Source: Hypericum androsaemum (taxonomy: Eukaryota > Streptophyta > Magnoliopsida > Malpighiales > Hypericaceae). From it: a stretch of 64,000 nucleotides of DNA. Position numbers and translations under genes: made by a program. The stretch covers positions 19,466,228 to 19,530,227 of the forward strand of contig OZ023184.1 in the NCBI GenBank assembly GCA_963995505.1. Reading direction: 5' to 3'. Position 1 is the first letter of the stretch. Each line of letters begins with the position of its first letter. The notes beneath the pieces were generated by a model. The model was not told where the DNA came from, did not search any database, and worked only from the letters and a program-made list of their open reading frames with translations. Positions 24,207 to 36,614 of the stretch are shown one piece after another.

Positions 24207-26460
24207 TGACACATTTCTTGATACTATGTATTTAAATTTTATTATTTGTTAGTCTTTTTAATTTTTTAAACTACGAAGTTCAAAAAAATTATTAATTTGG
24301 TAATTGGTACTCATTTAAGAATTTTAGTTAAAAAATTCCCTAATTTCCTGCTGGCAGTCAGAGCGGGAAGCATATAGAAGTTGGAGTTAATTCGTTCGGG
24401 GACAGTTCCGTCTTTCGCTTGCGAAGAGAATATGAGCCGGGCCGAACCCAATTCAAACATTAGCCCGGGCTAAGAATTTGGATCTGCTGTTTTCAAACCC
24501 ATTGGGACCATTGGCCCAACATTTGATCCCGCAAAAGGTCCAAAAACTATTTATGTTATTGGTATCCGAACTCACTGAGTCGACTTATCCATATTCGAGC
24601 CAGATCAAAATTTTGAAATTCCATATCTTTACAAAAAATAAAATCATTGTATGACACAAAAAAGAGAGATTATGTCGCTCTGTTCAATTTTTTTTCCTTT
24701 CATAATCCAGATTGTAGTAATCGCTCTCCCATAATTATTTTTCAATCCAATTTTCGATTCAAATTGGACGGAATGACTATGGAAGGACGACCGCACAGTA
24801 GGTGATTAGTAAGAGAAAAAAATCTTTGATGACTAGACAAATGAATTGCCCGTAGTTATATGACCACTTATAGTCTTTTACCAGGGAGCTTATGTTGGAA
24901 ACTAAAAGAAAACGACAGATCCATCCAAATCAAAACGGGATTGGTTATTGGTTGGTACACGGTGCTCTTATCTGAAACGGATTTCGTAAACAAGCATGCA
25001 TCTTTCCTTTGAAGAATCTCAAATTACTAGAAGAGAAGCCCGTGTGGTTGAGTTTGAACCGTGAAGAATAGCTTTAAGGTTCCAAGTAATTGCCTCTTCT
25101 CCATTGATTGGGTCTAGAATGGGCCCATTTCGAACCGTTTGGACTGAAAGACATGCGGGAATTTTTTTGCAAAAAAGTTAAAATACAGGGACAAAAATGA
25201 AAAAGCTCGCACGCTGCAGGGGATCAGTGACATGCCATTATCGATAACTGGGCACACCATTGTTGTAGCACGCGGGCCATTATGCCGGTGTTGTAACGGG
25301 GCATGCTATTATTAGAACCGGTACATGCCATTATCGGTCCTTCAATTCAAACGGTCTGAAATGACTCCTTTACTTCGGACCCAATCTACTCTCGTTCCAT
25401 CATTGGTCTACTAAGAAAACTTCGTTGTTCATTTCTTGCTTCAACTTCTCAAATTGCCTACGTTTGGCGTCGTTGAGAATAGATTAGAGTCGTAGGGCTG
25501 GGTGAGCATCGGATATCCACTCAATGCATAAAACAACACGTAATAACATGACGAACTTTTGAGTTAATACAGAAATTTTATAGTTTAATTTCGTGAAAGA
25601 TTGTTCATCGCACGACCCCTTGTCATAATACATTATTATAACACATTAACGATGTCAAAATCCGTGCAAAGTTAGTTTAGATAACCAATGACAAAAGGAA
25701 ATTAAAGTTTAAGTAATTGAATCTTTCCTATGACAATAAATAATTAGGTTTAAATGCCAAGTATTATCATCTTTTGACATGGGTACATTTTGAGGTGGAC
25801 AGATCCAATAAAATTTCTACTTTTTTTAAAAAACATTATATATATATATAATTTATCGGATGTAGATAATATCGAAGACCCAGCTAGGTCAACGCAACAA
25901 AACAACAAAGACGTGGGTAGCAAGTGGCCTCTAGGTCCCCTTGGGATATTATCAAATTGGATACATTTTGTTTCCACGGAGACGAATTATTTTTTCAAAA
26001 CATTGCGTAGCATTCCATTGTATGAAAGAGATGACAGGTTGAGCATTTCCCTTGACATTCTCTTGAAATTATCAATATTTATGTTTTAGGTTGTAGATTG
26101 TTATCCTACCTCTAATACATGTTTATGAGTAAATTCTCGCTAATAAAATAACTTATGGTTGATTAATCTTCGGGACAACAAGTTAATATTGAAATTATTA
26201 CATTACTCTGAAATTTTAAATTAAACAATAAAATTTTAACATGATATCAAAATTACCACCACTCATGTTTTATGGCACGAGCATAATTTGTTTTGGGTGA
26301 TAAAAAGTAAGCGTTAAATGTATGTATATGCTGATAAAATCTTTTCTTTTGAATAATATAAAATTTAACTTATCTCATTCAGTTCCTCTCGCTTTCCTCT
26401 ATTCGTCAGCACTTTCGTACTCGAAAAAAGTCGAAAATTCCATGGTTCTTTTCCACGGAT
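24207..26460. other. Intergenic region, no gene seen
   Basis: AT-rich intergenic DNA. At 25220-25340 there is a short field of a degenerate repeat; read on the minus strand it contains 'aatggcatgtaccggtt', the same motif as the tandem field at 40.5-42.2 kb. The ORF at 25790-26089 has no recognisable features. Confidence 0.4.
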
Positions 26461-26479
26461 TCTGGACATTTTTTTTCGG

Positions 26480-28713
26480 GGAAAAGATTCATTTGATTGA
26501 AAAAACAGGTCAATACATCAAAGCAACGAACAAACAAAGGCATCTAAAACTAGCACACCTAAAGCTCCAACACACAATAGCACGGAAAACTACTACCCAC
26601 CTAGGTCCACCACCTTCCACCTGGCCGTAAGGCGACCTACGCTACCTACCCAATCCTAAAGATCCTCGTACAACAACACAAGGGTACTACCCTCCTAGTA
26701 GATCTATCCTTCAATAAGCAATCCTTCCCTCGTTGAAGCGAGGTTGTAGTCGCTGACCTCGGTAAAAACCTACATCGGTAAACCCGCCCAGCTGGTAAAC
26801 CTGACGTAGGAAAAGAGAGCCAAGCGATAGCACTACCAACTTGAGAGACTGCGCATTGCCCCCATTACAACCAAAGCCCCATAATAAACCAAAAAAATGG
26901 TCAATCCGACTCGCTGAACCAGTTTTTCTCCAAGTAAATTTATAACCATGAAGAGGAAGATTAATCAGCATACTATTATTGATGAAGTCATTAAATTGAT
27001 GCGTGCCCACACAAGAACCAATCCTCATATTCAACCTCTCATGACTTCCACACGTTGCATTAAAATCTCCAGCCAAAATGACCATCCAATCCTGAAGACT
27101 GGACAAAAACAAAAGTAATTCATCCCAAAGAACCGCCTGCTCACGGATAGCCTGAGGAGCATAAACCGAGATTCACTACACACCGGCTTTCCAATCTAAC
27201 ATAATTCCCCCTTAAGAGCAATCCAGCGAGGGGCCTTTACAATCTCCTCACAATCAAAATAGCCAGGACACCAAACGCTTAACAGACCACCTGATTTACC
27301 CTGGGAAGGAACAAAATCCCAATTCAAGTCCTCTCTTCTCCACATGCTACGTGTTGTCCTCAACGTAGGCTTCATCATCATAGTTTCATGTAAAAGAAGA
27401 ATCCTAACCAGATTATCTCTAACCATCTTTTTGACTGAGCCCTTTTTTTAGAGGAGTTGGCACCTCTAATATTCCATGAAACAATATTCATGAAATATCC
27501 TTATTCTCCTTGCTTAGCTTCACACTTGTTGCATCTTGGATTGCCTCTAAGACCTTTAAAGTTTCACCATCCCACACAACTTCCATCTCATTTGCGAGGT
27601 CAACAGCTTGAATAGCTAAATTCTCCAGTGCTTGGTTGTCGTCCGCCTCGCGCCCAACCTTGAACTTCTCCAGGACTTTGGAGTGAGAACTCCCAGCTGC
27701 CTAGTTTAGGGTAGCCATGATAATCACCTTCTTCTTTTTCAATTTAGTAAAAATAAGCTCCTTACCTTTGGGAGTGGGGAGTTTTTTCCTCAAGAAACTT
27801 CGATGACCCACACCCAAATCCTTTGGGGCCATTAGTCCCAACTGAGGAAGAAAATATTCTATCAAATTCTGAGATTAATAGGCTTTTATAAGACACAAGC
27901 TCCCATCCAGACGGCCCATGAGCAGGAGGGACAGAATCAAAACGTTCCTCATCTCCAAAAATTTCTTCGGCTTCTGAGAGGCCTATATTAGACTCAAGCA
28001 GTCCACCCATAGCCAATGAGTCCACGAGATCCTCCTCCACTAGAACAACTCTAGAGTCTTTGAAAAATGAATCCCGACTCTCAAAGAATTGCAGGGTGTC
28101 ATAAAAAAGGTAAGGAGAACCATCATGAGAATAGCCTTGCAGGGGAGACGAAGCATTTTTATCATTGATCTGGCCACTTTCTGCCACCCTCGAGACTACC
28201 TCCTGTAGCTGCTCTGAAACCCGGACCATCTCTTGCATGGGAGAGACCACATGCGTCCTGCTCTCAGCCAAGTCAGAGGAGAGGAGTAGCTCCCTGTAAC
28301 CCACCTGACTATCAACCCTGTATGAGTTGACCTTTTTACTGCTTGATGTTTCCCCCTCATCGTAACTTAAATAGCGTGTTAGAAAGACCAACAAAAACTT
28401 TCCAAAAACATGCCCCGACTCATCGGCTTCATCTTCACAAAAAATATGAGTCTCCAAAATCCTAATTTTGTATTAAATCCCATTAATTAAGACCAAAAAA
28501 ACAAAGTCAAGTTTCTCCCAGGATTCAGTCGATATTAAGACCAAGGCAGCATCAACTCGCCTCTTGCTTGAAGTGTCTCAATAGATCATGATCAAATTAC
28601 CAAAAGGGGCTAAAAGCCACTCAATGAACACATCAGTCCAGATGTTTAAAGGGATACTGGTAATTTTAAGCCACACGTTTATAGAATTTGGAATAAAACT
28701 TGGATCCCAAACC
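26480..28713 (-). mobile_element. L1-type LINE fragment, minus strand (ORF1 part and ORF2 endonuclease)
   Basis: Read on the minus strand from about 28713 downwards. It first encodes a degenerate DUF4283-type ORF1 segment with SINVWLKITSIPLNIWTDVF and LLAPFGNLI, interrupted by stops. An acidic ORF1 tail follows (open at 28457-27762). Then comes the start of ORF2 with KSGGLLSVWCPGYFD (about 27310-27240) and the AP-endonuclease motifs ILAGDFNAT (about 27090-27060) and SRIDHFFG (about 26915-26890). The reading frame is lost after that. The minus-strand copy runs on to a possible 3' end near 26480, 'caatcaaatgaatcttttcc', typical of plant L1 tails. No reverse transcriptase core is present. Clearly a dead copy. 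Confidence 0.8.
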
Positions 28714-28724
28714 TCAAGACTTTT

Positions 28725-30118
28725 AAAAAATAAATGCGACATTTTCTATGGTCTGGGAATATTGAGATCTCGAAGTCCTCTATGATTAAGTGGGAGATGG
28801 TTTGTAAAAAGAAGGACATGGGAGGTTTGGGCATTGAGTCAGTGTCTCTCATGAACCATTCCCTTTTGCTCAAGTGGATTTGAAAGTTCTGTAACTGTGA
28901 GGATGTGCAGTGGGTAAAAGTGGTGGCTGGTATTCACTCTTTCTAACGTTCATCGGTCACCTCAGTTCCTAAAGGGGTTCTGGGTAGCAACTGGGAATCA
29001 ATTGCTAAAGTTGTGCTGATTGGCGAGGCGTTGCAGACTGACTTTATAGATGTCGTTGTTTTACAGCTTGAGGATGGTAAAAAGTGGTTCTTGTGGGATG
29101 ATATTCAGACTGGTGATCGGAGTCTCGATAGGCATTTTGGTCGTCTACATATGCTCTCTCGGCAACAAAATGCGAGGGTTGCTGACTGTGGTGTGTGGTT
29201 GGAGGGTGTGTGGTCGTGGAATTTAATCTGGCGGAGACCTCAACGAGTGTATGAAGAAGATATGGTGGGCAGCCCTATGGAGACGTTGAATGAATTATTT
29301 ATGTGTCGTGATAAAAAAGATACTTTGAAATTGAGGTGGGATGACAGGGGCTTTTCGGCTAAGACTTGGAGAAGGCATTTCAGAGAGATTGATTTCAGCC
29401 CTTCTCCTGTAATCGATGAATTGTAAAAGATTTGGACTGGTTCTATTCTGTTGAAGGTAGAATGTTTCATGTGATTAGCAATTCAAAATAGAATTCATAC
29501 GAGAGATGTGTTGATTCGTATGAGGCGAATTTAGGCTTGGGAGGCTTTATGTCCATTTTGCTTGGTTTCTGATGAGACGGCAACTCATCTTCTCCTCCAT
29601 TGTCCCTTCTCCAGGTCTATTTGGGACTATTTTGTGGAAAAATATGGAGTTGTTTAGTCTGGTTTCTCGTCTATTGATATGGCGCTCTCTACTTGGTGTG
29701 AGTTGACTAGTGGTGGCATGTTCGGAAAGGTTTGGTTTGCCTTGTTTGGTGCTATCACTTGGAGTATTTGGAATCATCGGAAGAGGGTGATTTTTGAAGA
29801 AAAACAATGTGACCACGAGCTTCTCAAGCATACTATCTTCTTTGGGACCCGTGAATGGGTGTTTTGGTCGAGAACGTTGAAGGATATTGGTAATCAAGAT
29901 CTTGACCTATTTTGGGACTCTTTACGAGTCATGTAATGTTGGGCTTGACTTCTCAGGATAGGTTAGGAATGACTGTAAATAGCGAAGTTTGTTCGTTATT
30001 AGTCGTATGCCGAGTTTCGACATTGTAATTACCAGTAGGGTTCTTATTTTGTTCTTTTGTTGGTTTCTGCTGTAATTTTTTTCTTTTCTTTAATAAAGTA
30101 TTTTACTTATAAAAAAAA
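28725..30118 (+). mobile_element. L1-type LINE fragment, plus strand (ORF2 C-terminus, zinc-binding domain and tail)
   Basis: Begins abruptly inside the reverse transcriptase C-terminal region (MRHFLWSGN, KKDMGGLGIESVSLMNHSLLLKW). It continues through the zf-RVT domain at about 29548-29635, CPFCLVSDETATHLLLHC, with the Cys/Cys/His/Cys pattern. It ends with WSIWNHRKRVIFE and a stop near 29934. Several in-frame stops interrupt it. The 3' UTR ends with AATAAAG and a short A-rich tail (30108-30120). It abuts the oppositely oriented fragment at about 28715, which carries the 5' half of such an element. Dead copy. Confidence 0.8.
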
Positions 30119-30120
30119 TA

Positions 30121-32670
30121 AATAGAAAAGGCCAAATTTTTTCAAAATGCCACGAAAATTTTTAGCTGTTAAATTAGAAAGCTATGAATTCCACGGACAT
30201 AATTTGGTTTCGTATGTTTTAAAGAACGTATCCTCCAGAAAGGAACAATAGCCACAACAATAGAGATGCGTAATAATAGAACATAATAAAAGTCTACCCT
30301 AGCCTCTCAACACTCAACCGCCTTTACTCCAAGCAAATCTCCAAACTAAAAGAACAACTTGCATCGGATTTGATTTGTCAATGTGCTATGACACTGACTT
30401 ATTTGACTAACAATAAATCATGAGATTAACTCATTCTATCATGTAAATTTTTTATTACAATTCAAAATCATAAGATAATAAGTAAATTAATTTTTCTAAC
30501 AAACAACATGGTAGTCCCAACACATAATTTCACGACTCCGGGAACTCATTGACAAATTAGCTTGATTTTCTAAGTGAGTAAGTTAATTTAGTTTAATCAA
30601 AAAATCTCGGATTCGAGTCATTAAAAATGTATCTTTGTTAAATATTTGTATATTCTATCAGGCTGAAATCTAAATTTTTTGGCCAAGTAGGTATCCAGAT
30701 ATCAAAACTTGATTTCCTACGTCGTTACCAACGACCTTGATGAAAAAAAACTAGTAATTAAACCTTATATACACCTATCAAAAAAAAATTAAACCTTATA
30801 TACAGCTAAAACCATCTGTCACATTTCTTTAATCAACAAGTTGCTGGTTTTTCTAAACTTGGTCATGAATCATGACAAGTTTCGATAATACGTTAACCAT
30901 TACTAGCTAGAACCAAAAAAATAATTTAGTAAACATCGAATAGAGGGTTATCAGGCGCTTATACGATTAAGAACATCGTTAATTATTGAGAAGCTTAGCA
31001 TTTGACAGAATGCACTTTGAGACCCAATTCTCAATTTCGACGATTACTTCCTCAAAAATAATAATAATAAGACAAGGTAGAAAATCGGATATTGTCATGG
31101 TCTGCTCTGTCGTTTGCCCGGTAGTCACTAGCCAGGTGACAGAGGAATAGAGAAGAAACAAGGGGAATGTTTCATTTAGTTTATGTAATTTAGTTGTAAA
31201 GAGAAGTAATTAGATGAACTGATAATAAAGTTTTTCTAACCTAAGTTTAAGTTATCGTGGACCCAAATATGTTAATTACTTGCCAAGAAACCTTTTCAAT
31301 CTTCAAATTCTACCTAAATTAAATATGGATTAGTTGATTAAGGGGTATTCATATATGATGTGCTACCCAACAAAAAGTTAGTTGTAAATCTGTTTTTTTT
31401 TATGTTTAGCTAGTAACAAAATAAAGAAAATATTTCAAATTTTAGAAGCTTCAATCATAGAATTTATTTACAAAGTATTGTATTTACAATTTTAATGATT
31501 TGGTAAATTTTATTCTAATTGAAATGATATCCACAGAATTTAAAGATTAAAATCTTACTGACGTAGAACGTATTTGTTTTTTTTATAACCAGCTAACAAA
31601 TTACACGAACAAACTTAGACGCTTTGTAAATAACATGCACTTAGATAAATTGTTAAAAAAATTGTTCTATCTTAATAAACAATTATTGAGTTTTTTTCTT
31701 GAAATTGTTGCGATATTAAATAGTTGTAGTATCAATAAAAAAAAGTTAAAAGGCAGATGGATAACCCTCTCTTTCCTCTTAATTTCCCTTTCTTCCCTTT
31801 TTTTGGCTTTGGAACTTGCCATATATATCCATGTTTATCTTTTTTTGTGAGGAAATATACCCATGTTTATCTCTATTGAACTATATTTGTCTCTTTTTTG
31901 AGTTTTTGTTTGTACACTTACCATATATATAAAATAAACTATTTGTCAAGTAATTTCCTATAAAGTGATAATATTTGTACACTAATAGAAAATTTTGGTT
32001 TCGAGTCGTGTTACAATTTAATAAATTCTTCTACTGTAATAACTAATATTTTTTCATAAAATTTTAGTGATAAATTCCTATCTCAATTTTTGCATGATAT
32101 TTTTGAATAAATATATATATTTTTACATATTTTATGAATCTGGAAGATATTTGAAGACAATAGTTTATGCTAGACTTCGTTGTTTGATAAATTTTGGATC
32201 ATTATTTATCTTCTCAATTGTATTCAAATAATTTTTGTGATCGTCGTTTTGTTGTAAGAAAATATATCTATTAATTGTAGCATTTGAATAATGCTATAAG
32301 CCGAAATTTTCGGTGACTTAAATATAGACAAAATAATTTTTTATTATTAAAAAATTAATTTTAAAATATTTGACGAAAAAAACTAAAACTTCTCTTATGT
32401 AATGATAATTTTTCAAAACTGATATTTTTTTGGTGATACTATTTTTACTCTTTCTAAAAAAATTAAATTTTGACGATATCAATAGCTTTTAGAATTGTTT
32501 TAACTTCTTTTTTTTAACAATAGTTCAGTAGAGAGAAACCTAGACACTATTCAGTTCAACAGAGATAAATTTGGATGATTATTGTAACAATAGAATTAGT
32601 TTTACTATTCTTTGAATTATTTTAACTTAATCAATTATCAGAACAGAAAAATCTAACCCGACTCGAATAC
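30121..32670. other. AT-rich intergenic, no gene seen
   Basis: About 2.5 kb of strongly AT-rich DNA with long A and T runs. No supported gene, RNA or transposon. The right end is the promoter of the HIR gene. Confidence 0.5.
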
Positions 32671-32676
32671 TGCGAG

Positions 32677-32684
32677 TATATATA
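32677..32684 (+). promoter_or_regulatory. TATA box of HIR gene
   Basis: TATATATA in the context gcgagTATATATAggcg. Transcription would start near 32710, leaving a short first exon ending at 32766 (gtcaag/gtaaag). A 5'-UTR intron (32767-33200) then ends six bases before the start codon. Confidence 0.6.
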
Positions 32685-33205
32685 GGCGCACCAAGCTGGT
32701 AGGATGATATCCCATAGGCAATAAATAATATCCATCTCTCTCCTCTCCGCTTCCTTCACCGTCAAGGTAAAGCCCAAACCCGACCCATGTTTTGTTCTCC
32801 GTTTGCTCTTGTTATTGATTTGTGCTTTTGGGTTTTCTCGTAACTTTTCGTGGGAATCTAGATTCCGTTTTGGATTTACAAACCCTAGAGGGTAGGGTTG
32901 GAAAATAGTTCAGTTGGGTCTTGGGATCTGAACTCAACCCCTTTGTTTTGGAACCTTTAACCTATTGTATCGAATGGTTTTGGATTGGGTGGGAAAAGCA
33001 TAAAAGTTGTCCCTACATAGGAGATTTCATTTGAATCATCAGATTTTATTAAAAATCGTGTCTACAGATTTGACAGTCATCAAAAACCGTGTCTGGAAGT
33101 CCAAAACCTTGATCCATTTCAGTGGGGATAAGTCAAAAACCGTGTTTTGAAGTTTATGCTCTGGAATATGGCTGATGTTAACTAATCTTGTCATGATCAG
33201 AGAAA

Positions 33206-35004
33206 ATGGGACAGGCTCTAGGTTGTGTTCAGGTTGATCAGTCAACGGTGGCTATAAAGGAGAATTTCGGGAAGTTTGTCGAGGTGCTTGACCCTGGTTG
33301 TCACTGTCTTCCTTGGTGTTTCGGGAGTCAGTTAGCTGGTCATCTTACTTTGCGTGTGCAGCAGCTGGATGTCCGATGCGAGACCAAAACCAAGGTCAGT
33401 TGCGGGATAAAAATCTGAGTCCATGACTTCTGATATGATTTAGTGCAGTGAAATTCGATGTAGGAGTTGTGTTTGTTTCATGATCACATTGATAGGTTCT
33501 CTTCTGCTATTTGCTTGCAGGACAATGTATTTGTTACAGTCGTTGCTTCTGTTCAGTACCGGGCCTTGGCAGATAAGGCTGAAGATGCTTTCTATAAGCT
33601 CAGCAATACTAGGGAGCAGATACAAGCTTATGTGTTTGACGGTATGCAATTCTATGTTGCGACTCAGTTCTTTTATATGCTTGGTATAACATCTCCAGTG
33701 ACAGAATTACTGGGGCATCTTCACGTTTCCAAAATATCATTTGCACACATACCATCTTTTGATTTTTTAGTTTTCATGGGCATGATTTGGGGTTTGTATC
33801 ACCATCCGTACTTTTTTTGGGCAATTTTATGCCTTCCTGTGCCACTATATTATGCCACACTTTCGAAAGGACTTTGCCTTTTGTCAGGGTATTTGGATTG
33901 TAACTAAAAGGAAGCTTATTCTGTTTTGCCTTGTTTGGGACGACTGATAATGATTCTTGGTGGTTCAGTTATTAGAGGAACTGTTCCCAAGTTGGAGCTT
34001 GATGCATCCTTTGAGCAGAAGAATGATATAGCAAAAGCAGTGGAGAATGAACTTGAGAAGGTGACCTGAGGACTATAAACTTTCTTCCGATTTGTTCGAA
34101 CCTCTGTTGTTTTCATAACTAAGGCGAAAAAGTCAATTTCTTTTTTTTCAGGCTATGTCGCACTATGGATACGAGATAGTTCAAACTCTTATTGTGGATA
34201 TTGAGCCTGATGTGAATGTTAAGAGGGCAATGAATGAGATTAATGCTGGTAAGCAACTGCCTCTTGCAATTGTTTGGCTTCTTAAAAATTGCCTAAAGTT
34301 GAGTACCTAAATATTGAGAGCTTTTAGAAAAATGAACCACGGTTACATATGTTGCTAACTTTCTCGTTCAAAGAATTCGAATTTCATCCTTTTCCTCTTT
34401 TTATTTTAGTTGTTGAGCTGCATTTTAAACTTCAGAGGGATCTTATGCTGTTGTTGAATGTCCAGCGCAGCCTGTGTGATGGCTAGTATTTTGATGTCAC
34501 CCTATGTTTATTCGTGCTTCTCTGGGACTCGAGAAGCAAATGTATCTCGGAAAGAAGGGGAAACCGAAATTCTGCTGCAATTATAATGTATGATTAGTAT
34601 GGGATGGATGTCTAATGCATTTTTTTTTGGTTTTTGAAACAGCTGCACGAATGAGGGTTGCTACCAATGAGAGAGCTGAAGCTGAAAAGATTCTGCAGAT
34701 AAAGCGAGCAGAGGGAGAGGCAGAATCAAAGTACCTATCTGGCCTCGGTATTGCCAGGCAGCGCCAAGCCATCGTCGATGGTCTGAGGGACAGCGTGCTA
34801 GCTTTCTCTGAGAACGTACCAGGGACGTCATCCAAGGATGTCATGGACATGATCCTGATCACTCAGTACTTCGATACCATCAAAGATATCGGTGCATCCT
34901 CGAAGTCCAACTCCGTTTTCATCCCTCACGGACCTGGAGCTGTGCAAGACATTGCATCACAGATCAGGAACGGTCTTCTGCAGGGCAATTCTGCTGCTCA
35001 ATAG
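33206..35004 (+). CDS. HIR2: Hypersensitive-induced reaction (HIR) protein, prohibitin/SPFH domain
   Basis: Five coding exons: 33206-33394, 33521-33641, 33969-34060, 34152-34248, 34643-35004. All are GT-AG and give 286 aa, the usual HIR length. The N-terminus [19 protein letters not shown] carries Gly2 and Cys7, sites for myristoylation and S-acylation in this family. The SPFH/prohibitin domain runs from about residue 10 to 200. It includes [67 protein letters not shown], a coiled-coil [23 protein letters not shown], and [20 protein letters not shown] at the end. HIR proteins oligomerise in plasma-membrane microdomains and associate with immune receptors such as RPS2. The MGQALGC start resembles Arabidopsis HIR2 (At3g01290). 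A 5'-UTR intron lies directly upstream. Confidence 0.95.
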
Positions 35005-36614
35005 TTTCTCTATGTCTGCCATTACCATGCTACGGCGGAGGGGATCGTATATGAAGTTTGTGTAAAAAAGGGTGATGATAACTGCTATCGTGTTTCCGAT
35101 TTCCGTACTCACACACAGATTTCTGCTTTTTGTGTTCTGGAACTTTATTCTCTAGTAGTATGCCATACGAATAGATTGTTGATCGAAGTGTCTGCATATT
35201 ATGTATCTAAGGAATTGATGGGATCGTCTGTTTTTATGCTTTAAGAATTTGCAGCAATTGGTGAGCAGGTTTTGTTTTAACAGAGATGATAGTTGTATTC
35301 GTTGATCTGTAAATGGGTTAACCAATTTGTTAAAATTCCGCCGATCCATTAGCTTCCGTCTGGGTACACGTCCATGAATTGCTGTTGCATATTCAGCTCC
35401 TGTTGCAGCTGCTACACGCGGATCTAATGGGAAATTCCCTTCTAACAAGATATCGGGGAATATTTTCGTGATTGGCGGGTAGGGAAAAAACTCTGGATCG
35501 GAATCGTGAGTACTGCCTGCTCATTTCTAACTGAGACTCGATCTAGTTGGTACGAAGGGAGGGCATTCGGAAGCCTATACAGGCTCTGCAGTTTGACAGA
35601 TCTTTGAACCAAAATGAATAAAAACAAGCAGAAATTGATGTGGCCGAAGAGTCGCCTTTCCTTTTTCCGTCACTTATTTATATAGATCAAGTCTCCGGTG
35701 GGCATTCTAATAGTTTTCTGGTAATATAAAGTCAAATTTTACTTGTTACCCAAAACATTTAAAAATATTTAAGTAATAAAAATTAAAAAAATAATAATAA
35801 TAAGGGGACCACGGGGAGACCATTTTTTGGGAGTTGTTTGTATTCTACTTTTATGATTTTTTTTAAGTTTTGATAACTTGAACTTATGACATCCGACCAA
35901 TTTGGTCAAAATATTGTTGGAGTAATCCTAATTTATATAGATAAGTGACCATAAAAAATTGACAGCTGGCTAAAATCTTCGATAGATGAATGACCGTGGC
36001 TGTCTTCAACCAGATGGGCGGCGTTCAGCCTTCAATTACCACCCAGTTATTGTTATCATACGGATATAGGACGGTCGCATATACCACCCAGTTATTGTTA
36101 TCATACGGATATAGGACGGCCGTATGCGACCGTCCTATACCCATATCGTAACAGTTATCCCCTTCTGTAACGACTGAACTCCAACCAGATGGCTCTCTAT
36201 ATTCTTTACCAGTTCGTTCACCTTTCAAAAATTTCTAACTGAATTAATGAGCACAATGCTAGATATCAAGTGTTCAAAAAAGTACTCTCAACATAGAAGA
36301 GAGTGCGATGGCCATTGTTAGTTCACAGTCCGGATCCACCAAGCTTTAGTGGACTTGGCAATATATTCGAACGCCTAATAAACGTGAACATATCATGCCA
36401 TCCAATTAGCAAAAAAGCATGTATCCTCTCGACCAACACCTAATTGAATTATTTCTACAGCCCTAAACCACCAAATCCGAGACATTCAAAACCAACACAA
36501 TCGATGACCGTTTAGTTGGAAAGGGACAGTCTCATTTTTTGTCCACATTATTGCTCTCTGCAACTAAAGTACCAAGGCCGCTGATCCGATCAGACTTGGG
36601 ACAAGAAGTGTAGT
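35005..36614. other. Convergent intergenic between HIR and VDAC
   Basis: The left part is the HIR 3' UTR and the right part the VDAC 3' UTR. The middle is AT-rich and includes a 38-bp direct repeat at 36037-36119, followed by an inverted copy. No gene is seen. Confidence 0.5.
36037..36153. repeat. Two 38-bp direct repeats plus inverted partial copy
   Basis: The unit beginning TACCACCCAGTTATTG occurs at 36037-36074 and 36082-36119 (period 45). It is followed at about 36120-36153 by an imperfect inverted copy (ccgtatgcgaccgtcctata). The downstream part could therefore fold back as a hairpin. Confidence 0.8.
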
